From Piezodorus guildinii (Eukaryota; Arthropoda; Insecta; Hemiptera; Pentatomidae): 64,000 bases of DNA. Shown here piece by piece: positions 22,568 through 33,795 of the stretch. The translations under genes and the position numbers were made by a program. The notes beneath the pieces are model-generated. The model was not told the DNA's origin and ran no database searches. It was given only the letters and a program-made list of their open reading frames with translations. Within the stretch, counting starts at the first letter, position 1. Every line of letters starts with the position of its first letter. The stretch spans positions 39,827,236-39,891,235 of the forward strand of contig CM041294.1 of NCBI GenBank assembly GCA_023052935.1, given 5' to 3'.

Positions 22568-23562
22568 ATCATATTTCCTCAGCTCTTGAATGCAAAGAGT
22601 ATTGTTCTGGTGCGTTTCTGGACATTGCGCAAGCTTTTGACCGGGTATGGCACACTGGATTACTCTTCAAGCTGAAAACCCATTTACCCCAGTCTCTATA
22701 CCTCATTCTCCGATCCTATCTCTCAAACCGTTCCTTCCGCGTTCGCTGTGGTGTAGAATTTTCTAACCTTTATCCCGTTGAGGCCGGTGTTCCTCAAGGC
22801 AGCGTCTTGGGACCCGTCCTCTACATCCTTTACACTGCTGATATTCCTACACATCCTGATACCTTTCTGGCAACTTTTGCAGACGACACCGCCATCCTAT
22901 CATCCAGTTCCAATCCTGAAACAGCATCCTTAAACCTGCAAAGACACCTTTCTCTTATCGAAGACTGGTGTAGTGCTTGGCGCATAAAGGTGAACGAAGC
23001 CAAATGCAAACACGTAACCTTCACTCTTCGACGAAAATCCTGTCCGCCAGTTTACTTCAATTCCATTCCGATTCCTCCTTCAGATACAGTCCGGTATCTT
23101 GGCTTACTGTTAGACAAAAGATTGACTTGGAACCCACATACAAGACTTAAAAGACAAGAACTCAACCGACGATTCGGACAGTTATACCGACTACTCAACA
23201 GAAAATCTGAACTTACAGTTGACAACAAATTATTAATCTACAGGACAATACTGAAGCCCATCTGGACCTACGGACTTGAACTGTGGGGGACAGCTAAACG
23301 TACTAACATCAAACGCATTCAATCCTTTCAATCCAAAGTCCTCCGTACAATAGTAAATGCTCCTTATTATGTTTCCAACTATACCTTGCACCACGACCTT
23401 AATGTTCCTTTTATTTCAGACCTGATTCCATCCAAATTTTCCAAATTCCACCAGAATCTCATTCATCATCCTAATCCTCTAGCTCAATCCCTATCCAGCT
23501 CCACTCATCCTTACAACCCACCTAGAAGGTTGAAACGGCAGTGGCCTCGTGACCTCTTGTAA
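22555..23562 (+). pseudogene. J1 ORF2, second part: reverse transcriptase palm, thumb and C-terminal region
   Basis: It continues the reverse transcriptase in the shifted frame, open from 22555 to the stop at 23560-23562. Motif A is FLDIAQAFDRVWH (about 22617-22655), motif B GVPQGSVLGP (about 22786-22815) and motif C FADD (22876-22887), all intact. The thumb has the RYLGLLLDKRLTW and ILKPIWTYGLELWG blocks, and the protein ends with RRLKRQWPRDLL. The first in-frame methionine is at 22807, which lies inside the domain and is not a natural start. Confidence 0.9.
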
Positions 23563-23810
23563 CATGTATATTGGAGTTCTAGCATTGGCTAGATTCTCCA
23601 CTCACGTGCTGTATGCTTGTGAATTGTATATAGGTATGAGTGACTATTGTATATATTTTTATTGATTTTATTTTGTATATATGTATATTTTATTATTATT
23701 ATTATATAAATTTATTGTTTTGTATATATCGTGTGAATGTAGTATGAATGTTGTACGTTATAACTATTAAAAATGTCCTGAATTGGACAGATTGTAATAT
23801 TGCTCGATAA

Positions 23811-23841
<31 letters not shown>
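23563..23841 (+). other. J1 3' UTR and poly(A) tail
   Basis: About 250 bp of AT-rich sequence end in gctcgataaataaa followed by an A-run to 23841. The reverse complement of part of this segment reappears at 59889-60055, marking a second J1-family fragment. Confidence 0.85.
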
Positions 23842-23845
<4 letters not shown>

Positions 23846-24014
23846 TATCAGAAGATGAATAATGATGAACAATTAATTAACTGAACAAACTAATGTATTT
23901 TTCAATCTACAAATAAAACTTTAATTTTACAAATGAAAAAAAAAAAAGATTATTCAACGAAAATTAGTATAACGACAGTTTTTCTGAACAATTGTATGGA
24001 TTTAAATTGGATTT

Positions 24015-24961
24015 ATTGTTAAATTATTGGCAGGAGTACCGCAAGGATCGATACTTGCTCAACTCCGATACATTGTATACACACATGACATAGCAACTCA
24101 CCCCACCACATTTACTGCTACTTACGCAGACGATACTGCAATTCTAACATCAAACGACGATCCTATACTGGCCTCACTGACTCTGCAAAATGCTTACATT
24201 GATTAATGCTACAACAAAATTCGTACATTCTATGGAAAATTCGTTTAAATCACGACAAACCAAAACACGTAACGTTCACACTACGACAAAATACTTGCCC
24301 ACCAATTTTTATCGACAACAACCTAATTCCTCAGACCAACTCTGTACATTACCTAGGACTGGCACTCGATCAAAGGATGACTTGGGCCCCACCTGTGAAA
24401 ATGAAACAACAGACTCTCAACCACCTACTGATAGTACTATACTCTCTTTTATCAAAATCATTAAGATTAAAAATTAGACAGAAACTGAATACATACACGT
24501 AACTTCTTAAGCCAATATGAACTTACACTTCACAGATTTTTAGCTCAGCAAAAAAGACTCACAAACAAAAACTGCAATCATTTCAATCCAAAATTTTAAG
24601 ACTCATAACGATAGCTCCTTGGTACGTAAAAACAGAATCCTACATACGGACTTACAAGAACCAACAGTTTACCAACATATATGAATACTCTATTCTCGTT
24701 TTCACAGTAAACTTAACGGACACGGCAATAGACTGATTAATGACATGTCTGCTGAAATGCCAGTCAGAAGAAGGCTAAAACGAAGCTGGATGAGGGACCT
24801 CCTCTGCTAAATTAAAGCCTTGGAAGGGGTGCTGCTGGGCACTTTACTTCCCCATGCCTACCCAGTCTGATCCTACATTTGTCCAACACATTTGCTGATT
24901 GTCAGGCAGCTTCTGACAGGTGTGAATAAAGACATGTAGAGAAAAAAAAATTGTTAAATTA
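24015..24961 (+). mobile_element. 5'-truncated Jockey-type LINE, subfamily Jc, 12-bp TSD
   Basis: The 12-mer attgttaaatta lies at 24015-24026 and 24950-24961. The insert begins inside motif B (GVPQGSILAQL) and keeps motif C as TYADDTAILTS near 24122-24154. It then breaks into several frames (24190-24477, 24206-24502). It ends with RRRLKRSWMRDLLC, a 3' UTR and a short poly(A). Motif C is whole but the copy is truncated and frameshifted, so it is inactive. Confidence 0.87.
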
Positions 24962-26323
24962 AAAAAAAAAATATCATAACATATAGGTGAGGGGTTATTC
25001 GAGGTCACCTGTGGTGTAGCTGGCTGTTTCAAACCTGGAAGAAGGCCATTGGATTTTCAAACAAGAAAATATACTTTACCATTCGATATAAAATAATGTA
25101 TTCACATCATTATGTGTTTTTATATGGAAGACTAATATCTTCAAGATTAAAGTAATGTATTCGCATCGATGTTTGTTTCTATATGGAAGAATAATACCTC
25201 GAAAGTATAAGGGACTCTTATTTACAGTTAGTAGAATTAATCGTAGTTCAACATAGTAGTAGTAAATCTTTCATAAAAAAACAAATAAAAAACTTTTAAT
25301 ATGAGTTCTGAACTGTATTTACTTATTTTGTTTGGTCTTGATAAGAATAAAACTAATATTTTAATCCATTTTTAGAAATATAATAACCTTTATAGAATCA
25401 ATTTATAGAATTTTTCCTAAACGAAATTTATTGCAAAGGTGAAGGATTCGAGGAACAAATAGGATTTTAGATCGGTGTTTATAAGAGATGTGATTGTTTT
25501 TTTTTATATATAAAGAAATCAAATGAAGCAATAAGGAAAAACCATTTGGCCTCTGGGACTTTCATCTAGGCTAGTGGTTAAATCAGTTAAAGCAAGGGAA
25601 AACGAAAAATAGTCAGGGAAGTGGCATAAAGTTCAAAAGTTAATAAAAAAATAGTTTAACTTTTCCATTTGCAGTTGGTATAAAGCATCAAAGGAGAATT
25701 AAATTCAGAAATTTTCAATATAATCTATAACAACATTTGGTTCATTTTGAGATATTAATGAATAAATACTTTGTTTGCTGTGTTTATAAAATAACATATA
25801 GTCTAACACACCAGGTCATATTATAAATAGTTATAATTATAACTAGTAAAAGAAATATGAGTAATAAAATTAGAAGAGTAACCTGTAACTGAGTATAGCT
25901 TGTTATCCAGTGTCCCATTTGAATCTATTTCAATACAGTTTTTATCCATTTTTTTTATTTTAATAGTTATTCTCACAAACGGCTTTGTTTGTTTAATACG
26001 GTTTTGGATAATGACAACTGTTCCACTATGTTGGAAATTCTGAGACTTTGGTATTAATATTAGAGTTAGACTTACAACTTAATGAGCGTCCCAACTTATA
26101 CTGTTCCACTTCATTTGTTTCTATTTACTTTCTTTATTTAATTGATTATTATTACATACCGATTAGCCTTTCTAGATAAATTACCTCAATCCATTATGTC
26201 GAAAGTCGTAACTTTATGGTCAAAATTATTGAGTTAATTTTAAATAATTTTTGCAGAGTGTATTGTAACAATAATATTTACAAATGTGATACAATGAAAT
26301 CCAAACTTTGGTAATGTGGTGAA

Positions 26324-26325
<2 letters not shown>
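24962..26325. other. AT-rich interval, nothing recognised
   Basis: No coding frame or repeat boundary supported over about 1.3 kb. Confidence 0.5.

Positions 26326-26328
<3 letters not shown>

Positions 26329-26405
<77 letters not shown>
26329..26405. repeat. (AT)n microsatellite
   Basis: About 35 uninterrupted AT units followed by a few AC units. Confidence 0.97.
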
Positions 26406-26407
<2 letters not shown>

Positions 26408-26929
26408 TTTATTATATAGACCTTTGTAATTATATTAGAATTAAATTTGGTGCCCACCAGAGCTTTAATTCATTGCCTCCATATATTAGCTACATTTAAT
26501 TAATACTATATGACTTAGATTTCCTCTGAATAAATAACATATGATCCACTATGGTCTAGCAAATTAAAAGTACTATGTATTCAAAAATATTTTATTGTAT
26601 TTGAACGCATAAAAAAAAAAAAAACATGAACTTTATCACAGAAAACAAAACAAATACATGATAAAGAATGAAATAATTAAGTTCGAAGAAATTGTCGATT
26701 GTCAAGATGTTAGAAAAAATATATAAATAAATGATATTAACGCATTATCCAGGAAGGATGTTATAAAAATCAAAAGTAATTAAAAAACTTATCATGTTAC
26801 TGTGAATCTATGAAGATATGGATAGATTTATAGCCGAAACCTCATGAAAAATAAAATTAAGTTCAAAGAAATTGGCAAGTACTATGAAGTTGTAATGTTT
26901 TTAAATATTAATAGTCAACTCGTTTATAT

Positions 26930-27480
26930 TGAGATCGTGAAATCTGTCTAATTCCAGTTTTCAACAAAAATAAACATTTAAGGGTTTATTGAGTCCAAAT
27001 GACAAATCCCGCAACATGGTGGGTGTGTGTTCTAAAAAGAGATATTACAGCAAATTTTTCATTAAAATCAATTAACAAGAAGAGTTAATTATATCTTCCA
27101 TTTTGCACTTTTTTAAAATTTTCCCGAGAACAATATTAGTTTATTGATTTAACGCCCCTTTATGCTGCTGTGGCTAATCGGACGATGCTACTGTGGGAGT
27201 CCTAAATTTTGCCTATCCAGGTTTTATTAGGATAGGGACCTTTAACGAGTACATGACATCGCACAGGCTCGGGACCACCTTTTAACGTCCCCTCCGAAGG
27301 ATAGGAGGCTGTTATGCTAGCCACCCTGCTACCGGTGATCCCCGAGAACAATCTTAATCACACTCACTATATTGGTGTAATAAATTAAGCTTTAATTTCA
27401 TATAGGTTTATTCTAATTAATGCGGAGAATTTGTCCGAAATATTAAACTTATAATAGAAGTTTAGATGTTTCTATATAAC
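26930..27480 (+). repeat. Family R repeat, copy 4, split by a SINE
   Basis: It begins near 26935 with gatcgtgaaa and the ttccagttttcaac block, has a much shorter GT run (about 27021-27030), and continues after a SINE (27135-27340) with the cactcactatattggtg block. The distal part fades after about 27480. Confidence 0.7.
27123..27352 (-). mobile_element. tRNA-derived SINE, family A, 12-bp TSD, inserted in R copy 4
   Basis: The 12-mer cccgagaacaat is present at 27123-27134 and 27341-27352. The insert is 206 bp and shares the cggacgatgctac and gacatcgcacaggctcggga blocks with the other family A copies. The tRNA-like head keeps the A-box part (ggtggctagcataac on the minus strand), but the B-box segment is deleted. 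Confidence 0.87.
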
Positions 27481-27863
27481 CTCTCTACACTCTTCATTTT
27501 GTTGAATGTTTTCGTTTATAATGGAAACCCATCTTGAAAATTAACTGATAAGTAAAACATCTTCGATGACAGAAATGATTTGTTAAAGTCACATGTGCGT
27601 GCTGAGTGAGGTCCTAACTAATGGTTATCTTTTCTAACAGTTCGTTCGTTCTGTTAGTTTTAATTTTCGTCAATTATCAGTTTGTAAATTAGACATGAAT
27701 TCATCGGTTTGGCTCAAAGGCCATTTTCATGCAATTATATAAAAATATTCGACCTTATTTTTCATATCCCAATTGTAGAATAAAGTTAACCAATAATACA
27801 TCAAATATTTTTTCTAGACATTAAGATAACATAAGATAATATTTCTACTACATTATGTCTGAC

Positions 27864-28262
27864 ATGAATTCAGTGATAGACACAGACAATTAAACTCCGT
27901 TCAGTGAAATTAGTAAGGTCGATTCACAGTATCTCAAAAGAAGAAAGAGGCTAAAACGCCGTAGAAACGTTCAGCCGAAACCTGGCAATTAATCACCGAA
28001 TTAGAAAAAAAATAGGAAAGGGAAAGCTAAACAAACTTGCCCTCCAGAAAACCTAACAACTTCAGCTAACACAACCAGCCAAAACTGCTTTGACATCTGT
28101 ACCTTCCAGCAACAACATTGAAGCCATCAAACAACATCCTCTACACCCTGTGAATTCAATAATATTCAAAATTTCAGTAAGTTCGGTCAAGAAATATCTG
28201 CTCTGATAGGGCTAACTAATTTCAAATGTTTCGCGAGAATAAAAGACGGTCTAAACCACTAA
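27864..28262 (+). pseudogene. Decayed LINE ORF1-like frame
   Basis: One frame reads through about 130 codons from the ATG at 27864 with only a few internal stops (after TDN, PGN and SPN, and after FQQQH). Between them the text is protein-like, with a strongly basic stretch YLKRRKRLKRRRNVQPKP and a Gln/Ser/Thr-rich middle. Basic N-terminal regions of this kind are common in LINE ORF1 proteins. Family membership is inferred from composition only, and no zinc knuckle is left. It runs into family R copy 5. Confidence 0.4.
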
Positions 28263-28700
28263 AAACTAAACCATCGGCATTTAAGGCCTTTTAGACTAAT
28301 TTAATCAGAATTAAACCTACAACGCATTGAACACCTTTTAATTTTACATCGATATAGCTAGTTTAATCAAAATCATAAAAAAAAAAAGCAAAATGCATTG
28401 AATAAAGTGGCTCTTCTGGTTAGCTGAATTCGATGAAAAATTTGCTGTCACATCTCCGGCGTATTGTTGTCATAAATCTGAAATTTCAGTTTCATAGTAC
28501 ACTCCGTTTTGGTGCTAGACTTACCATACACGGACTCACGGACACCCAGGTACACACACAGACCTTTACTCGGGGCATGATCATTTGGACTCAGGGGATT
28601 CTAAAACGTGTATTTGAAACTCGAATTGAAAAAAAATTCACTATCGCAATACTTTCTATGACTATATATTTTATATATGTAAGTGAAAGTATTAAAGGGA
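28255..28700 (-). repeat. Family R repeat, copy 5, minus orientation
   Basis: The reverse complement holds the R blocks in order (gaaagtattgcgatagtg, the GT run at about 28550-28561, gaaactgaaattt-like, gattttgattaaac). The open plus-strand frame at 28433-28738 is a by-product of this repeat, not a gene. The distal half of R is missing. Confidence 0.75.
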
Positions 28701-28740
28701 CGTTGGAAAAAAGGGGAGGAACTTTTTTATACTCCTAATA

Positions 28741-29510
28741 ATATTTTATTAATTTTTCTTTAGAAGCATTTATGTTGTGGAAAAAACTTCTTTCACGCAA
28801 CCCTTTGTTTTCTTCTTGGACGTTTCGGAGATTTTATATCCTCTTTTAGAAAAACTAAATCACACCAATATCTAGCAGCTACTCTTATTTATATGTCTAA
28901 TGCTGAGGGGTAGTTAATTAACGGACATAGTATCAATGATACGTACAAAAAAAAAAAAAATAAAAAGGAGTTTTTCATTATTAGTTTTTTGTTATTAACC
29001 TATAATCCAATGACAAATGATGGTTATTATTCTTTAAAAATTTCGTTAAAACCTAGTATTTTGTTACTTATTTTTAACCAGATGTCGGTTTCGTTTCGTT
29101 CGACTTTCATAAGAAAATAACTGATTAGGCAAACCTTACTTCAACTTGATTTGGAGATTAGCCGGAAGGTACGCCATTCTCTTGGGCTATCTCTGGATTT
29201 CCGGAGAATTCGCTATTCGAGATGCCAATACAGATCCGATCAGGCTCACAATAATTCTATCCACACTTGACGTTCTATTGTATACCATTTACTCCAATTG
29301 AGTACTGGATATTTAATGTAAAACTTGTATTTAAAAAACTTGGAATTTATTTAAGATTCATTAATGTTTTTGAAATATAAAATAAAAATAAAAACACGAA
29401 TAATTCATTCACATGCTCTTTAATAATACTGGACCCAAAACCCATGTAGTAATCTCACTCAAATTGATTCCAAATAAATGTAAAGAGAACACAAACTCCA
29501 TGACAACACC
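28741..29510. other. AT-rich interval, nothing recognised
   Basis: There is a more GC-rich patch at about 29080-29280 with no assignable frame. Confidence 0.45.
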
Positions 29511-29511
29511 A

Positions 29512-29728
29512 TATATAATTTTTTTTTTTATTAATATTACTTTATTTAGAAATAATACAATCTGTCCCTACCTAGGGCAATAAGTATTAGAGCTAAAAGA
29601 AGTCATTCATTCTATATGTACAGAGTAAAACATAAAATAAAATAAATAAACTTAAATAACAAATGGAAAGAAAAATAAAATAAATATAATCTTGGCCGTA
29701 TTCATAGTATTCATCATATTATATAATT
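29512..29728 (-). mobile_element. LINE 3' UTR fragment (family Jd'), copy 2, with TSD
   Basis: A T-run at about 29519-29529 (poly(A) on the minus strand) is followed by the block shared with 13948-14115. The 9-mer tatataatt at 29512-29520 and 29720-29728 fits a target-site duplication. Only the 3' UTR was copied. Confidence 0.65.
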
Positions 29729-29982
29729 AACTGCCTAAAAATGAGATCGTTCATTATCAACGAATAAAAACAATATGCTTACATACGAAATCTAAATAAC
29801 GCACTAAACAAAAACTATAATGTATCAGCAATACTATATCCCCAATGACTGTTTTGATATATATAAATCTCATAAACAATACTATCATACTTAAAGGAAA
29901 TATTAACTTAATATAAATCGTAACTGATGTATCCAAAGCGAACTTTATTAATATTATGTAAAATTTCAATCTAAAAAGGCTT

Positions 29983-30495
29983 AAACAGATTTTTTTTTTA
30001 CTTATTTTATTTCATTTTAGTTTTAGTTTTTAAAACAGATGTATTATTATTTTGAAAACCTGCTTTTTTATTTTTTTTATTTTAACTCTACTATATTGGA
30101 AAAGGTAAAAATAAAAAAAAAACTGTTAATTTATCTTTATCAATATACTAATTTATTTTTTTTAATTTATTTATTTTTTTAACAGATGTATTATTATTTT
30201 AAAAAAATATTGTATTTTTTTCTTTCTTTATTTTATCTCTACTATATTGAAGAAAGAACAGAAAAAAAAATTACTTCATCTTTATCGTATTTATTTATTT
30301 TATCATTTCAAACAGATGCATTGTTATTTTAAAATCATATGTATTTGCTTGTTGTTTATACAGTGGAGTATTGAAGACAAAAAAAAAAGAACTGTTAATT
30401 TATTATTGTCAATATATATTTTTTATTTATTATTATTTTTTTGTTTATTCTTTTTTTTAAATTATTTTAAACAGATGTATTATGATTTCAAAAGC

Positions 30496-30497
<2 letters not shown>
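29983..30497. repeat. Imperfect tandem repeat, period ~130-160 bp, about 3.5 units
   Basis: The phrase aacagatgtattattatttt and close variants recur at about 30034, 30181, 30309 and 30469, each followed by a poly-A/T-rich tract and ctactatattga-like text. The last unit runs directly into an AT microsatellite. Confidence 0.7.

Positions 30498-30560
<63 letters not shown>
30497..30560. repeat. (AT)n microsatellite
   Basis: About 29 AT units then acacatacat. It creates meaningless Tyr-Ile repeats in the overlapping frames on both strands. Confidence 0.97.
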
Positions 30561-30562
<2 letters not shown>

Positions 30563-31555
30563 CATAACTTGAAGACCTCACCAATGTTGTAAGATTGAAT
30601 TTTTATGGTAACCTTGACAGTGCGGCATTTAATGAACACAACTTTTAACAAAGGATTGTGTTCTGGATGTATTGACAAAAGAAATAATCAACTTCGTAAA
30701 AACAAAAAAGGCTCGAGAACATTAACATAAATTCGTGAGGTCGGCCACATAACTTTTGTCATTCTTTAAAGACTTTTGGATTTATTACGAACTTCAAATG
30801 AAAGAAAAAAAAAAGAAAGAAGTAATTTAATTTGATATCCTCTCTTTGTTTTTTATAATGTTCTTACTCTGTATTTTAATTTCCTAAATATCGTTTAATG
30901 TTTTTATATATTTTGATAAAGGTTCTGTATTTCTAAAGCAGGACTAAAATAACTCTGACGGTTGAAAAGCCTTTAGGTTTATAAAATAAACGGATTTACA
31001 TATTTCTTTAGTGCCTACTGAAGAGTTTCCTATAGAATGGCTGATGAACATGTTTCACAACATTCATTATCACATTGTGTCTCATATTAATTTGTTTCTG
31101 TAAACCAAAATAAAATAAATATTTTATTTGAATAGTTAATTCGAATAAATAGTCCACAGAAATGTGCGTCAGTCCCCTGTCAAAATATGTCAATTTCTCC
31201 AAGCGTTCAACAAACTGCCAATATAGACCTAACATTGTTGTTCTTAGGGAAGAGCCTACGAGAATGGCAGCACCTGACATTTGACTGTAAACTTGAATCC
31301 TGTTTGATTTGGAAATTGTCAGGAACGGGGCTAATCAGGGAAAGTGGATTTTACAGTTTAAGTCTCTTCCGCTTGTTAGATAGTAAATTAAAGCTAGATT
31401 GTGATGTAATGGCGAAAATAAATTATAAAGTATTTCAAAGAGGGTCTTTTTTTCTTGATTCATCTTCTTAATGGAAAAAAAAAATGATTTTTGTAAGTTT
31501 CATGTATGTCATTACCAGCTGCTAATCAACAGTTTATTGTTTAAGGATCAATGTC
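30561..31555. other. Interval without a recognised element
   Basis: Overlapping open frames on both strands near 31008-31471 have no motif, and neither looks like a gene. Confidence 0.4.
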
Positions 31556-31715
31556 ACTTACGAGGTATTAGGGCTTAACTTAGTGATGTACATTAAGGGT
31601 TCAAACCCTGCAAGACGGTCCTTGGAATTTTAAACAGAGTAAAAAATCCTTGGTTATGCATTCCTTCAGAGGGTACAGTAAAATTCAAAGACCCAAGTCT
31701 GTGCTATATCTGTGG
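31556..31715 (+). mobile_element. tRNA-derived SINE, family A, plus strand, cut by a MITE
   Basis: A B-box-like gggttcaaaccc lies at about 31594-31605. The following text (aaaaaatccttggttatgc, gagggtacagtaaaa) aligns with the reverse complement of 16060-16115. The copy stops where MITE M begins at 31720. Confidence 0.65.
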
Positions 31716-31950
31716 CGGTCGTAAAAACTATAGCTCGAGGTATATCAAAAATGAGTTAACTCCACGTTCGCTCTCTCAGACCGTCTCCCAAGTCGTGTTC
31801 AATGGGTTAAAGAAATTTCTTGATGGAAAGAAAGCTGTATATTCATATATGTTAATTACTCTATTCTGGGTCTTACGTAAAACTTTAAGTCGCTCCCTTG
31901 TAAAATGAAAGATTTTGACTCAACCACTTATTCACGACCGCCACAGATAT
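31716..31950 (+). mobile_element. MITE, family M, copy 2
   Basis: Terminal inverted repeats ctgtggcggtcgt and acgaccgccacag bound 31720-31946 (227 bp). The 4-bp direct repeat atat sits on both sides (31716-31719, 31947-31950). Internal sequence is shared with copy 1 at 8182-8418. Confidence 0.85.
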
Positions 31951-31965
31951 CACGTAAGTATAAGT

Positions 31966-32625
31966 ATATCACAAAAATAAAAAGTCGTACGAAACTGAAA
32001 TTTTATATTTAAGACAACTATACGCCCGAGATGTTGCACCAATAGTTTCGTCGAAATCGGCGAACCAGAAGAGCCACCTTATATTGTGTATATTGCATCT
32101 TTTTTACGATTTTCACAAAAACGGCTCTGAAGATTTTGATAAAATCTCTATATGGGATAAAATTTAATGAAATTTTATATATAAAAAAACAACAAAAAAA
32201 ACAACCATAACATAAATTTGATAAATAAGAGGTGAATATATATGTTGAACGAATTTGATATCCAACTAAATGAGAAAAGAACAAAAATATTTTTGATGTA
32301 ATTGTTTTGTGAACATAAGTCATACCGTCATATACATTTACAATATATCGTTGGAAGGCTAAAGATTGTAGAATAAATATTGCCTTATACACTGAGTTGT
32401 AAAGTTAATAGAGAGTGATAAAAAGCGGATAAAACTAACTGATTTATGCAGATAATAATGTAATTAATTATTTAATGAAACACATGTTTCTATTGAAACT
32501 CAATGTAATTAATTCTTTAACAATTTATTTTCATATCATGCTGTATTTTGAAATTCCTTAATTGATTTTATCAAAAGAGGTAAGTGAATGTCATGTGTTG
32601 TGGGCTACAGATTTTTTTAGAAGAT
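31966..32625 (+). repeat. Family R repeat, copy 6, 5' end missing
   Basis: It starts at the gaaactgaaattttatattt block and runs to the 3' motif gaggtaagtgaatgtc. The GT-run half is absent. The open minus-strand frame at 32018-32392 is a by-product. Confidence 0.7.
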
Positions 32626-32767
32626 TGTATTATTTATTAATTGTATTATCCATAGAAATTAATTGCATAGAGGTTTGAACAGGACTTAAATTCGTATGAG
32701 TAGTTTAAGAACATTTTAGAACTCTTATTTACCAAGAAATTTTTAGTAAATAAGAATTAAGATTAAA

Positions 32768-32850
32768 AACGCCGGAAGGTCCCTATAAATATTCGAACCT
32801 CGTTGTTACCTCAAACTCTCGGTCACCTGGCTAAGTGGATATTCAGGCCA
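32768..32850 (-). mobile_element. Possible tRNA-derived SINE head, minus strand
   Basis: On the minus strand tagccaggtgac (A-box-like) precedes gaggttcgaat (B-box-like) by tRNA-like spacing. No second copy or target-site duplication was found, so this rests on box matches only. Confidence 0.3.
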
Positions 32851-32889
32851 AGTGTTTTCGTAGAACCGACTTCTAGCATTTATTCCGCC

Positions 32890-33680
32890 TAACTATGATA
32901 AGGGTCGATCTATCTGAAAAAGTCCAGGCAGCGGTATTTGAAGCTTAGATTAAAAAAAATAGGTTAGTCACTTTCATGTCTAAAACTGAAAACATGTTTT
33001 GGAAAAACTTCTCTTACTTTGGTGATTGTGTTGATATAAAAACAAAACAAAATCTAAAAACAATAGGATGTTATTTCCTATTTTTTGTCTTCAAACTTTC
33101 TAGAGAGTTTTTCGAAACAATAGCAAAAGGAATTTTAACCAAAATTTTCGTAGTCCATTTCGGTGAAATTATCCAGGAATATACATATCTTAAATAGCTT
33201 TTTCGATCACATTCACTAGAGACAAATACATACAACTTTTTCTGATACTTCAATAAAACATGTTAATTTGAAGATTCGAATCTGGAAGATCTGACAATCT
33301 CAATAACTTTTTCCTCTACTATCATTAAACTATTTCAAATACAGCTAGATGTAAATAAAATATCTTAAAACAATATTAGCTGTAGTAAATATATTTTTAT
33401 TTATTTTAATATTTGGTGTTAATTTTTAAAATAATGGAATATCTTTATATGTGCTTTTATTTATGGTTTGACACTGCTAATAATTATGACGACACTGCTG
33501 ATGAAGCGGTGAAAGAATTTATATATTATATATATATATATATTATATATTATATATATGCATGGTATGTAAAGCTTTTATTTCGTGTAAAAAAAGACAC
33601 GATTAATAAAATAATTAATTTAAATGTTGACATTAGATGTAAATATTGTTTAAATGACAAACAAATATTAATTGTTACAG
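32890..33680. other. AT-rich interval with a small (TA)n run
   Basis: Open frames at 32976-33197 and 33413-33688 have no recognisable motif. A (TA)n tract spans about 33521-33560. Confidence 0.4.
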
Positions 33681-33683
33681 ATG

Positions 33684-33740
33684 CTTGAAAATGGCCCTAC
33701 AGGCTGAAACGTTATGTGTGAAAGTAAATAAATAAAAAAA
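33684..33740 (+). repeat. Stem-loop plus GAAACGTT motif near a possible retroelement end
   Basis: The text ggcc-ctaca-ggct followed by gaaacgtt, then taaataaataaaaaaaa, resembles a retroelement 3' end. Similar hairpin-GAAAC motifs are at 47882-47907 and 55578-55612. Confidence 0.35.
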
Positions 33741-33795
33741 AAATTAAATAACTCCTTTTGTGAAACGGCCAAATATATTTCTTACAAATCTTTAT

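Larger units (their letters stand above)
19228..23853 (+). mobile_element. Near-complete Jockey-type LINE (J1) with 11-bp TSD
   Basis: The 11-mer ttttatcagaa flanks the element at 19228-19238 and 23843-23853. The parts in order are: a 5' UTR of about 320 bp (19239-19561), ORF1 with zinc knuckles, ORF2 with an endonuclease and reverse transcriptase, a 3' UTR (23563-about 23811), and a poly(A) run to 23841. The ~4.6 kb length is normal for the Jockey clade. The element looks full-length and young. The only clear defect is one frame break in ORF2. Confidence 0.93.

Noticed and set aside
28433..28738. 101-codon open frame
   Set aside because: It lies inside a minus-orientation family R copy. The same blocks elsewhere are not open.
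30247..30678. Open frames on both strands with long Tyr-Ile repeats
   Set aside because: They are translations of the (AT)n microsatellite and its A/T-rich flank.
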